Positions 6,643 to 13,174 of a stretch of 13,174 nt of DNA are shown one piece after another; the first letter of the stretch is position 1, and each line of letters begins with the position of its first letter. Under the pieces are notes generated by a model. That model saw nothing but the letters and a program-made list of their open reading frames with translations. It was not told the origin of the DNA and did no database searches. The translations under genes and the position numbers were made by a program. Source of the DNA: VFKU01 sp964620045 (GTDB taxonomy: Bacteria; Hydrogenedentota; Hydrogenedentia; Hydrogenedentales; GCA-2746185); assembly GCA_964620045.1 (NCBI GenBank), contig CAZUJL010000048.1, forward strand, positions 1 through 13,174, read 5' to 3'.

Positions 6643-9600
6643 TCAGAGTCCGATGCGAACCGACGCCTCCTTGCTGTCCTGCACATCGACCTCGGCTGTC
6701 CCCCATTTCGCGCCGCGGTACGGGTCGCCGTCATTGGTGGCGGCGCGATCCAAGCTGATGGCGATGGCCGTGTAGTGTCCCGGATCGACGGCTGTGATTA
6801 CCGCTTCTCCATTCACTAGGCCCGCCTGGCCGACGACATCGCGAAATATTTCTTCTATGGACTGCGGCGTAATTTCACGGATCGTGACGGAGCCGTTCAA
6901 TAGCGCGACAACAGTCCGTTGGACGTCCCCAGTCTCCCCCGTGACGCTCACGCGTACAGTGCCGCCGCCGTACAGCAGAATGTCTTTTTTGGTCCGCGTA
7001 TTTTCGGCAATATCCAGCGTTACGCGTTTGCTCAGGTTATTGCCGTGCACCTGAATCATCAGTGTGCCCGCGACGACGCCTTCCAGGCGATAGGTGCCAT
7101 CGGACTGCGTCTGCGTGCCGTAAGACTCCATCGTGCCCGTCGCCGTCTGCACTTGGCCACTGACCCATGACTCGCCGCTGATTGTCACGCCCGGCTGGGT
7201 GTAGATGGTGCCCTCGACGACGGACGAGCCGGGGCGGAAATCGAAGTTCACTTCGCTGACGAATCCGTCCTTCACATTGACTGTGCTGCTCTGCGAACGG
7301 TTCGATGCGCCCGATTGATAGTTCGAACTGACGTGGAACTTGCCGTCGGGCAGGCCGGCAAGGCTGTAACGGCCATTGGAATCAGATTGCGTTTGCCGGT
7401 GGTCGTTGTTTACCTGCACGTACACGTACTGGCCTGCCAGAGGAGTCTTACCGTTTTCCGTGATGCGGCCTTCGACGGTGCCGCCGGTGCTCATCACGAT
7501 GTCGACTTTGTTCTCGATGCGCGGCGTGAGATTGACGGACACCGTCTTCGAGGCGAATTTCGTGTGCGACACGGAAATATCCGATTGGCCGGCGGGCAAG
7601 GACGTGAGTTTGAACGTGCCGTCGGCGGAGCTAACGCCGCGGCGCTGCCGCTCCATCTGCCACTGTTGCGGCACGGCGCCGATGAAAATCTGCGCGCCGC
7701 CAACGCCTTTGCCGGAACCATCGATCACGCGCCCGGCAAGGATAGCGCCCTCTTCCAGCCGAATGACGACGTCGTTTCGGTTCTCCCCTTCCGTGACGGC
7801 CGGGATCGTTTGCTTGGCGTCGGAGAAGTTTTCCGCGCGGACTTCAATCGTCGTCGATCCGTCCTCCACTTCGCTAAGTTTGAACTGGCCGTCGGCGTCG
7901 CGGATCGATTGGAATTCGTCGCGCACGTAGTACTGCTGTCCCGTACGCCCGGTCGCGCGCACGCGGAAGGCCGTCACCGGTTGGTTCGTCGCGGCGCTCA
8001 CCACGCGCCCGGACACAGTCGCGAGGCCCTTGAGGGTAAAGTTGACGTTTTTCGCGCCGGCTTCAGCCTGCTTTGTGTCGACACCGGAATAGGCATAGCT
8101 CGCGGCCGTGATGGTGTAGCTGCCTGCGGTCAGTCCGCCGATGGTGTAGTTGCCCGTGGCATCGGCGGTGATTTCGCGCCAGGGGCCTTGCAGCCGGATA
8201 TCGGCGCGCGCCACGCCGTTGCCCTTGCTGTCGAGCACGCGCCCTGAAATGGTCAGCCCGCCTTCATTCTGACTCTTGTAGACAATCTTGACGCCGGTGA
8301 TGTGCTCGGCTTTCGCGAGTGTAATCTTCTGCGCGTTTTGTACTTCGCTCGTTGACCAGCCGCCGCCTTCCGGGAAAATGAAACCGTACTCGCCCGTGGA
8401 CATGCCGTCGAACTTCACCGAACCGTCGGCGGCCGAGGTGGCGCTGGCGAGGTTCTCGCCGTTGCTGCGGCCCGTGCGAATGGCGTAGACCTCGATGCCG
8501 GCCTTTGGCCGGCCCGCGCCGTCGACGACGGTGCCCGAGACGGTCGATTCGGCGCCGAGCACGAGTTCGATGCCGGTGATCGACGATTCTTCAATTTTGA
8601 TGATGCGACTCTCCGGTTTTTTGGAGGCCGCCATCGCATAGCCTTGCTTCGACGCGTTGATATTGATTTGTTGGCCCGAGGAGTATCCGGCGAGCGTGAA
8701 AGTGCCGTCGGTTTGGGTGTTTTGATAGTCATACGCATTGCCCTGGGCCGCGTTGCCGTTTACGCTGGCATCGGCGACAGGCTTGCCCTCTTCATCCACG
8801 ACGCGGCCAGAAATCGTGAGGCCGCGCGACAGGGCAAAGTCGACGCCGCCCGACTCCTTCCCCACGTTCGCGGTCACGATGCGTTCACGGTTGGGATCCT
8901 CGTAGCGCGCATCGGGGTAGCCGGCGGGCTTTCGGAATTCAACGCGGTAGCTTCCGGTGGTGAGGCCGCTAAAGACATAGGAACCATCGGCCTTCGATTT
9001 CACGTCGCGCCGGCGCGCGTTCTGATTTTCGGTGGGATACGCGTACAGCGTGACCTCGGCGATCCCATCCCCCGAACCGGTGTCGTACACACGCCCCGAG
9101 ATGCGGCCGCCGGCGACCACCTGCAGCACGATTTCGTCGGTCGGCGCACCGTCGGCTACCTGGAACGACGCCGTCTCGGGCACCAGCACAAGTTCGTCGT
9201 CCTTCAGGCTCGCGGTGTGCTTGCCGGGCGGCACGTCGCTGAGGAAAAAGAAGCCTTCGCCGTCGGTTTTCGCGGTGATCTTTTCGACCGCGAGCTCGGA
9301 CGCCAGCGCCACGGTTTTATCGGGAACCGGTTTGCCGTCGGACAACTGCACCAGCATGCCGCTTACGATTCCGCCCGGTTTGAGCACGAATTCGACGCCC
9401 TGCGTGCCCGCGCGGATGTAGTCGCTCAGGAACGTCGCGTATCCATCGGCCTTCACGGCGAGCTGGTAGCCGGGTTCGTTGTTCAGCGACTTGCGCAGGT
9501 TCACGGTGGCAAACGCGCCGTTGCCGTCGGTGACGACTTGCGACGCGAGCGAGCGATTGCGATCCGCGAAGGCCTTTTGGCCCTGGATGTTCCAGCCGCC

Positions 9601-10224
9601 GACGAATACGTGCGCGCCGGGCACGGGTTCGCCTTTGTCGTTAATCACGCGCCCGACGATTTCAGCGCCGGGAACGAGATTGAGATTGGTCTCGTCTTCG
9701 GGACGCTCCACACTGACTTGTCCGGAACCGTTCATCGTGTAGCCGGTGGCCGTGGCGAGCAGCACGTAGGTTCCGAACTGAACGTTTTTGAATTCGTATT
9801 CTCCGCTGCCCGATGCGGCGACCGTCGAGGCGACCAGTGTGTCGTCGTAGTTGAAGTCGGCGACCTCGTAGGCCGGCACCTTGTGCAGAGCAATCGAGAT
9901 CTCGAGCCCCTGCGGCCCGTCGGCCGGGATAGATGCTTTGCCATAGATGCGCCCGCGGCCCGTGCGTTCGCGGCGTTCGGTGGCGGACGGGAAGGCGGCG
10001 GCCTCGGGCTTGGATTCCGATTTTTCCTCGGCGACGGCTTCCGGCTTGGCGGCCTCGGGCGACTGCGCCGCTTCGTCCACGGCGGGCGCGACGTCGGTGT
10101 TCTCCGTGGGCGTGCTCGCGGTTTGTTGATTTGCTGCATCCGGCCGGAGCAGCAGGAACGCCCCCACGCCCGCGATCGCGGCCACTACGATTACGCCGAC
10201 TATCAACCGCACTTTGGATGACAT
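6643..10224 (-). CDS. Large membrane-anchored protein of about 12 carboxypeptidase-regulatory-like repeats
   Basis: 1193 residues, no recognisable catalytic domain. Residues 1-6 are basic and 7-27 hydrophobic (one signal anchor), followed by a Glu/Ala/Pro/Lys/Ser-rich linker (about 31-88). The rest is a ladder of transthyretin-like beta-sandwich repeats of about 75-100 residues, starting near 90, 187, 284, 371, 468, 558, 655, 733, 825, 913, 999 and 1087. Each opens with a G-x-[IV]-x-G-[RT]-V-x-D-x-x-G-x-P-[VL]-x-x-A-type strand pair (for example ISGRVVDEEGKPVADASV) and later has D-x-x-G-x-[FY]-x-[FL]-x-x-[LV]-x-x-G-x-[YH]. This is the CarboxypepD_reg (PF13620-type) fold, usually a structural or binding module. 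The last unit is divergent and is shared with the next protein upstream. Predicted to be anchored in the inner membrane and project outwards. Start at 10224 preceded by a GAGGGCGAG-type weak site. Confidence 0.85.
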   Translation of the reverse strand: MSSKVRLIVGVIVVAAIAGVGAFLLLRPDAANQQTASTPTENTDVAPAVDEAAQSPEAAKPEAVAEEKSESKPEAAAFPSATERRERTGRGRIYGKASIPADGPQGLEISIALHKVPAYEVADFNYDDTLVASTVAASGSGEYEFKNVQFGTYVLLATATGYTMNGSGQVSVERPEDETNLNLVPGAEIVGRVINDKGEPVPGAHVFVGGWNIQGQKAFADRNRSLASQVVTDGNGAFATVNLRKSLNNEPGYQLAVKADGYATFLSDYIRAGTQGVEFVLKPGGIVSGMLVQLSDGKPVPDKTVALASELAVEKITAKTDGEGFFFLSDVPPGKHTASLKDDELVLVPETASFQVADGAPTDEIVLQVVAGGRISGRVYDTGSGDGIAEVTLYAYPTENQNARRRDVKSKADGSYVFSGLTTGSYRVEFRKPAGYPDARYEDPNRERIVTANVGKESGGVDFALSRGLTISGRVVDEEGKPVADASVNGNAAQGNAYDYQNTQTDGTFTLAGYSSGQQININASKQGYAMAASKKPESRIIKIEESSITGIELVLGAESTVSGTVVDGAGRPKAGIEVYAIRTGRSNGENLASATSAADGSVKFDGMSTGEYGFIFPEGGGWSTSEVQNAQKITLAKAEHITGVKIVYKSQNEGGLTISGRVLDSKGNGVARADIRLQGPWREITADATGNYTIGGLTAGSYTITAASYAYSGVDTKQAEAGAKNVNFTLKGLATVSGRVVSAATNQPVTAFRVRATGRTGQQYYVRDEFQSIRDADGQFKLSEVEDGSTTIEVRAENFSDAKQTIPAVTEGENRNDVVIRLEEGAILAGRVIDGSGKGVGGAQIFIGAVPQQWQMERQRRGVSSADGTFKLTSLPAGQSDISVSHTKFASKTVSVNLTPRIENKVDIVMSTGGTVEGRITENGKTPLAGQYVYVQVNNDHRQTQSDSNGRYSLAGLPDGKFHVSSNYQSGASNRSQSSTVNVKDGFVSEVNFDFRPGSSVVEGTIYTQPGVTISGESWVSGQVQTATGTMESYGTQTQSDGTYRLEGVVAGTLMIQVHGNNLSKRVTLDIAENTRTKKDILLYGGGTVRVSVTGETGDVQRTVVALLNGSVTIREITPQSIEEIFRDVVGQAGLVNGEAVITAVDPGHYTAIAISLDRAATNDGDPYRGAKWGTAEVDVQDSKEASVRIGL

Positions 10225-10298
10225 GATCTCGCCCTCGTGTGGAGTGTTATACGCTCACATCTACTATCTACTGCCGCTTTACTGCCATGATCGATACC

Positions 10299-12116
10299 TC
10301 ATTTTTCTACTTTTACCGCCGTCACTCCCTGCACATTCATTTGGACGGTGATAGCATTCCGGGAGGTACCCGGAATCTCCACCTGTTGAGATGCAATAAC
10401 CAGTGAAGTTTGGCCGGGAGACTGAATGTCCATGAACACAACGGCGGTGTAGGTGCCGCTTTCGAAGGTATTTAGAAATTTTGCCACACCGTTGCGCAGG
10501 TTTTCTGTGTCGATGATCGTGTCGTCGTCGCCAAACACCATTTCTTGTGTGATAACGGAGGGTGGATTGGTCCCCGGAAACACCCCTACCCTGACGAATT
10601 GCTGCGCGGTCGGCGCAAATCCGGTCACCTGAACGTGCAGGGTGTGACGTCGTTTCAGTTGCAGCACCGCAATCTGCATGTTGGGTGAGACGTCGACGGT
10701 AAACGTTTCGCGCTTGTGCTCGCGTGAATCGACCAACAGCTCGACAGGTCCATCGGCGAATGGCCCCAACAAGAAACCGCCGTCATAACTGGTCGTGTCT
10801 TCTATGCCGACGGCCATGCCTTGGTATCCCTCCGTGCCGGCTGGCGGTTTATGTAGCGACACACGCGCTAAAGGCACGGGGTGCCCCCACCCATCTACGA
10901 CACGTCCCTCGAATTGGCGTCCGGGTGGCAGTCGAAACTCGATCTCGCGCGTTTCGCCATGCTTGAGCGGTGGCGTCAGCGGCACGTAGGTCAGCGGGAG
11001 CCCGTTGGCTTGCGCGCCGATGGCCGTGGCGCCGGCGCTGCACGCAACGTTCGTGAAACGTCCGTCTTTGGATTCGACGTACTGACCGGCGATCTTGAAC
11101 TTCGGCACGGGTTTTCCGTCGCTGGCATATAGCACGCGGCCGGAAATGAAGGCCGGCGGGCCGAGCACAATGTGCGCGGAGTTCGTCATGGCATCGAAGT
11201 TTTGATTGCTTCGGGAGTAGCCCGCGTGGGTTGCGTAGATGACCACCGGAAAATTGGTGACGAGAATCGAGAACCGACCCTGATCGTCCGTTTGGACACT
11301 ATAGTCGGATCTTGGCGAATGGAGTTCAACATCTGGAATCGGTTTGTTTTGGGGATCGGTGACGATTCCAGACACGATGAAATTTTTTAGGCTCGCGGGT
11401 GCGAGCACGCGCAGTCCGGTCAGCGATTCTCCGCGTTGCAGCGTGAATCCTTGGTCGGCCTCCGTCGAATCCGTGCCGTAGTAACGAAATCTGAAGAGGT
11501 AGTCGCCGGCGTTCAGCCCGCGGATCGTGAACTCGGCGTTGGCATCCAATCGGATGCGTTCGAGATCCCACGGGTCCGCCGGCGTGTACAGGTACACGGG
11601 CACGCTGCGCAAGGGAACGCCTTGTTCATCGACCACCATTCCGGAGACGGTGCTCTCCCGTTCGAGGATGAGCTGGAGTCCTTCGATGATTTTGCTGGTC
11701 AATGCGACAACACCATTCGCGGGCTCGAGTGGGATCGACGCATAGCCAGGGGCTTCGACACGAAATGACAACTCTTGCGCGGGTAGGGGTGGTTTCATCG
11801 AGAAGGCGCCCGTGTCTGAGCTGGTGCCTTTTTCTGTTTCATCCCGGTTGCTCGTTACCGAGATCGTGGCGTTCGGAATCGGTGTGCCATCTTCCGAGAT
11901 CACCTGACCGTCGAGGTGTGGTTTGTCCGGAGACGGTGCCGCCGCGGCGAAGAGTTTTTCTAGATTGGGCCGTAGGCGTTCGTCGAGGCGCAGTGTCGGC
12001 TTCTCGGCCGGCGGCGGTGGCTCCGATGCCGTCTGCATACTCGGGATCGCGCGCATGAGGAGCACGCCAATGATCGCGATACCGAACGCCGCCAGCACAT
12101 ACTCGGTGTATCGCAT
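10299..12116 (-). CDS. Membrane-anchored repeat protein, paralogue of the 1193-residue protein
   Basis: 605 residues. One N-terminal hydrophobic segment (about 7-22, after a short basic start) is followed by a Pro/Glu linker (SEPPPPAEKP) and five carboxypeptidase-regulatory-like beta-sandwich repeats starting near 66, 154, 246, 322 and 400 (LDGQVISEDGTPIPNATISV, STVSGMVVDEQGVPLRSVPV, IVSGIVTDPQNKPIPDVEL and so on). A divergent C-terminal domain starts near 490. Repeat 2 is closest to repeat 6 of the larger protein: both have I-x-G-[IL]-x-L-[IV]-L, two residues, then ESTVSG-x-VVD. That, plus the shared C-terminal domain and anchor, points to duplication from a common ancestor. It is first of the three minus-strand genes, 74 bp before the larger paralogue, and divergent from the ThuA-domain gene. 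No strong ribosome binding site (GGGG about 8 nt upstream). Function unknown beyond a likely structural or binding role. Confidence 0.83.
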   Translation of the reverse strand: MRYTEYVLAAFGIAIIGVLLMRAIPSMQTASEPPPPAEKPTLRLDERLRPNLEKLFAAAAPSPDKPHLDGQVISEDGTPIPNATISVTSNRDETEKGTSSDTGAFSMKPPLPAQELSFRVEAPGYASIPLEPANGVVALTSKIIEGLQLILERESTVSGMVVDEQGVPLRSVPVYLYTPADPWDLERIRLDANAEFTIRGLNAGDYLFRFRYYGTDSTEADQGFTLQRGESLTGLRVLAPASLKNFIVSGIVTDPQNKPIPDVELHSPRSDYSVQTDDQGRFSILVTNFPVVIYATHAGYSRSNQNFDAMTNSAHIVLGPPAFISGRVLYASDGKPVPKFKIAGQYVESKDGRFTNVACSAGATAIGAQANGLPLTYVPLTPPLKHGETREIEFRLPPGRQFEGRVVDGWGHPVPLARVSLHKPPAGTEGYQGMAVGIEDTTSYDGGFLLGPFADGPVELLVDSREHKRETFTVDVSPNMQIAVLQLKRRHTLHVQVTGFAPTAQQFVRVGVFPGTNPPSVITQEMVFGDDDTIIDTENLRNGVAKFLNTFESGTYTAVVFMDIQSPGQTSLVIASQQVEIPGTSRNAITVQMNVQGVTAVKVEK

Positions 12117-12251
12117 TGAGCAACCCCAGGCTTAGCGCGCCACCTATGAATCTATCGCAGCCGGGCCGGGCCGTCAACGGCATGAAACTGTGATTGCGCG
12201 GAACCGGCGCAGTGATAAATACGGTACGGCCGGCGGTTTGTTCAAAACCCA

Positions 12252-12257
12252 TATAAT
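12252..12257 (+). promoter_or_regulatory. Possible -10 element in the divergent intergenic region
   Basis: A perfect TATAAT stands in a GC-rich 233-bp intergenic region (12117-12349), about 93 bp before the ThuA start. The surrounding ATATAATAT reads as TATTAT on the other strand, so it could serve either direction. No good -35 at 16-18 bp was found on either strand; TTGTTC at 12238-12243 is too close. The rest of the region shows a 12-bp inverted repeat (GCCGTCAACGGC, 12170-12181) and nothing else I can support. Confidence 0.25.
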
Positions 12258-12349
12258 ATGGCGGAATTCGCGCTTGACCTCCTGCGAACCCGGCTTGATC
12301 GGCATCGCGCGGCGGCGCTACCGTGTCGCCATCCTTAGGAGTGAACGCC

Positions 12350-13174
12350 ATGACCAAATCTGCCCGAATTCATGCTTGTTCCGCCGCGCTGGCTGTCTGC
12401 GCGCTGCTCGGTATCACGATGTCCGCCACGGCCCAGAACCGTCCCGCGCCCTTGCGCGCGTTGTTGGTGCTTGGCGGCTGCTGCCACGACTACGCCGCGC
12501 AAAAGGACCTGCTCAAGGCCGGTCTCGAAGCCCGCGCGAATATCACGGTGGACATCGTCTATACGGACGACACCAGCACGAAGCCTCCCCTGCCGATTCT
12601 CGGCAATCCGAAGTATGCGGACGGTTACGACGTCGTGATTCACGACGAGTGCGCGGCCGATGTGAATGACCCGGCGACGGTTGAGGGTGTGCTTGCGCCG
12701 CACCGTGCCGGTCTTCCGGCGGTGAACCTGCACTGCGCGATGCACAGCTACCGCACGGCGGCGAATGTGAACAAACCGGTGCAAGCGGGCTCGGCGGACT
12801 CGCTGTGGTTCGACTACCTCGGCATCCACTCCTCCGGCCACGGGCCGCAGAAGCCGATCGCGATTGCGTTCGTCGATGTGACGCACCCCATTACAGTGGG
12901 CTTGGGTGACTGGACGACGATCAATGAGGAGCTCTACAACAACATCGAAGTGCGCCCCGGCGCGCACGCCCTCGCGCGTGGCACGCAGGAGCCCAACACC
13001 CGGCCGAACTACACGGAATCGACGGTTATGTGGACGAACGAATACGGCGACAAGAAGGCGCGCGTGTTCAGCACGACCATCGGCCACAACAACGATACGG
13101 TGAAGGACCCGCGCTACCTCGACCTCGTCACGCGCGGCGTGCTGTGGGCCTGTGGCAAGCTGCAGGATTCCGGC
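12350..13174 (+). CDS. Exported ThuA-domain protein (3' end missing)
   Basis: Open from the ATG at 12350 to the window edge: 275 residues without a stop, so the end is outside. AGGAG (12337-12341) lies 8 nt upstream. Residues 1-28 form a signal peptide ending SATA, then QNRPAP. Seen: LRALLVLGGCCHDY (35-48), YDVVIHDE (93-100), NLHCAMHSYR (126-135), VTHPITVGL (177-185), EELYNN (193-198) and TTIGHNND (242-249). These follow the class I glutamine amidotransferase-like ThuA fold (PF06283), named for trehalose utilisation and common in exported Planctomycetota and Verrucomicrobiota proteins. The biochemical activity of most members is not established. The usual family length is about 250-300 residues, so little may be missing unless a second domain follows. 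Divergent from the repeat-protein operon. Confidence 0.88.
   Translation, partial: MTKSARIHACSAALAVCALLGITMSATAQNRPAPLRALLVLGGCCHDYAAQKDLLKAGLEARANITVDIVYTDDTSTKPPLPILGNPKYADGYDVVIHDECAADVNDPATVEGVLAPHRAGLPAVNLHCAMHSYRTAANVNKPVQAGSADSLWFDYLGIHSSGHGPQKPIAIAFVDVTHPITVGLGDWTTINEELYNNIEVRPGAHALARGTQEPNTRPNYTESTVMWTNEYGDKKARVFSTTIGHNNDTVKDPRYLDLVTRGVLWACGKLQDSG

Noticed and set aside
6551..6706. In-frame upstream extension of the isomerase to an ATG at 6706
   Set aside because: It would overlap the end of the 1193-residue gene by 64 bp and put Arg/Pro/Cys-rich residues before the signal peptide. The GTG at 6550 has AAGGAG 5 nt upstream.
7315..8247. 310-codon open frame on the plus strand
   Set aside because: Antisense shadow of the same repeat gene; Arg/His-rich translation.
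8644..10221. 525-codon open frame on the plus strand
   Set aside because: Fully antisense to the repeat protein, whose frame shows 12 recurring domain motifs. The plus-strand product has no domain or credible start signal.
6643..10224. Possible DNA-level tandem repeat array in the large repeat gene
   Set aside because: The protein repeats are old and diverged; no long near-identical DNA units were seen, so it is not a satellite-type or recently expanded array.
12190..12669. 159-codon plus-strand frame overlapping the ThuA start
   Set aside because: It overlaps the ThuA frame, which has a signal peptide, a ribosome binding site and family motifs; the alternative product is Arg-rich without domains.

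Overview
The window is a GC-rich, gene-dense bacterial chromosomal segment with eight protein-coding genes, the first and last cut by the window edges. No rRNA, tRNA, CRISPR array, insertion sequence or phage gene was seen. The gene mix is a DUF2723 membrane protein with TPRs, an exported PHP hydrolase, an exported TIM-barrel sugar phosphate isomerase-like protein, an exported ThuA-domain protein and anchored proteins made of carboxypeptidase-regulatory-like repeats. This mix is typical of environmental Planctomycetota and of neighbouring lineages such as Hydrogenedentota or Verrucomicrobiota. The assignment is an inference from gene content, not a phylogenetic result.

Layout. (1) 1-1491 (+): 3' part of a DUF2723/TMEM260-like membrane protein with a TPR tail, carrying a sharply AT-rich island at about 283-405. 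(2) 1559-2002 (-): small exported Cys/His protein, convergent with gene 1; a repeat-like element lies between them. (3) 2132-3505 (-): exported PHP-domain (CehA/McbA-like) metallohydrolase. (4) 3570-5591 (+): 673-residue polytopic membrane protein of unknown function, divergent from the PHP gene across 64 bp. (5) 5645-6550 (-): exported sugar phosphate isomerase/epimerase-like protein with a GTG start; a strong hairpin terminator lies just beyond its 3' end. (6) 6643-10224 (-) and (7) 10299-12116 (-): two related proteins with one N-terminal membrane anchor and serial beta-sandwich repeats (about 12 and about 5, plus a shared C-terminal domain). (8) 12350-13174 (+): exported ThuA-domain protein, cut by the right edge and divergent from gene 7.

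Genes 7, 6 and 5 run in the same direction with gaps of 74 and 92 bp and end at a hairpin followed by a U-rich tract on the transcribed strand, so they are plausibly one transcription unit. Nearly everything here is predicted to be exported or membrane-bound. The most coherent reading is a set of cell-envelope functions: two long anchored repeat proteins beside exported hydrolase or isomerase-like enzymes that may act on sugars or other small organic substrates. No gene is a clear defence, mobile or biosynthetic-cluster component. The points most worth a second look are the paralogous repeat-protein pair with its shared C-terminal domain, the AT-rich island in gene 1, the unrecognised 673-residue membrane protein, and the palindromic elements at both convergent gene junctions. 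There is no gene-free stretch longer than 300 bases; the longest gap is 12117-12349 (233 bp).
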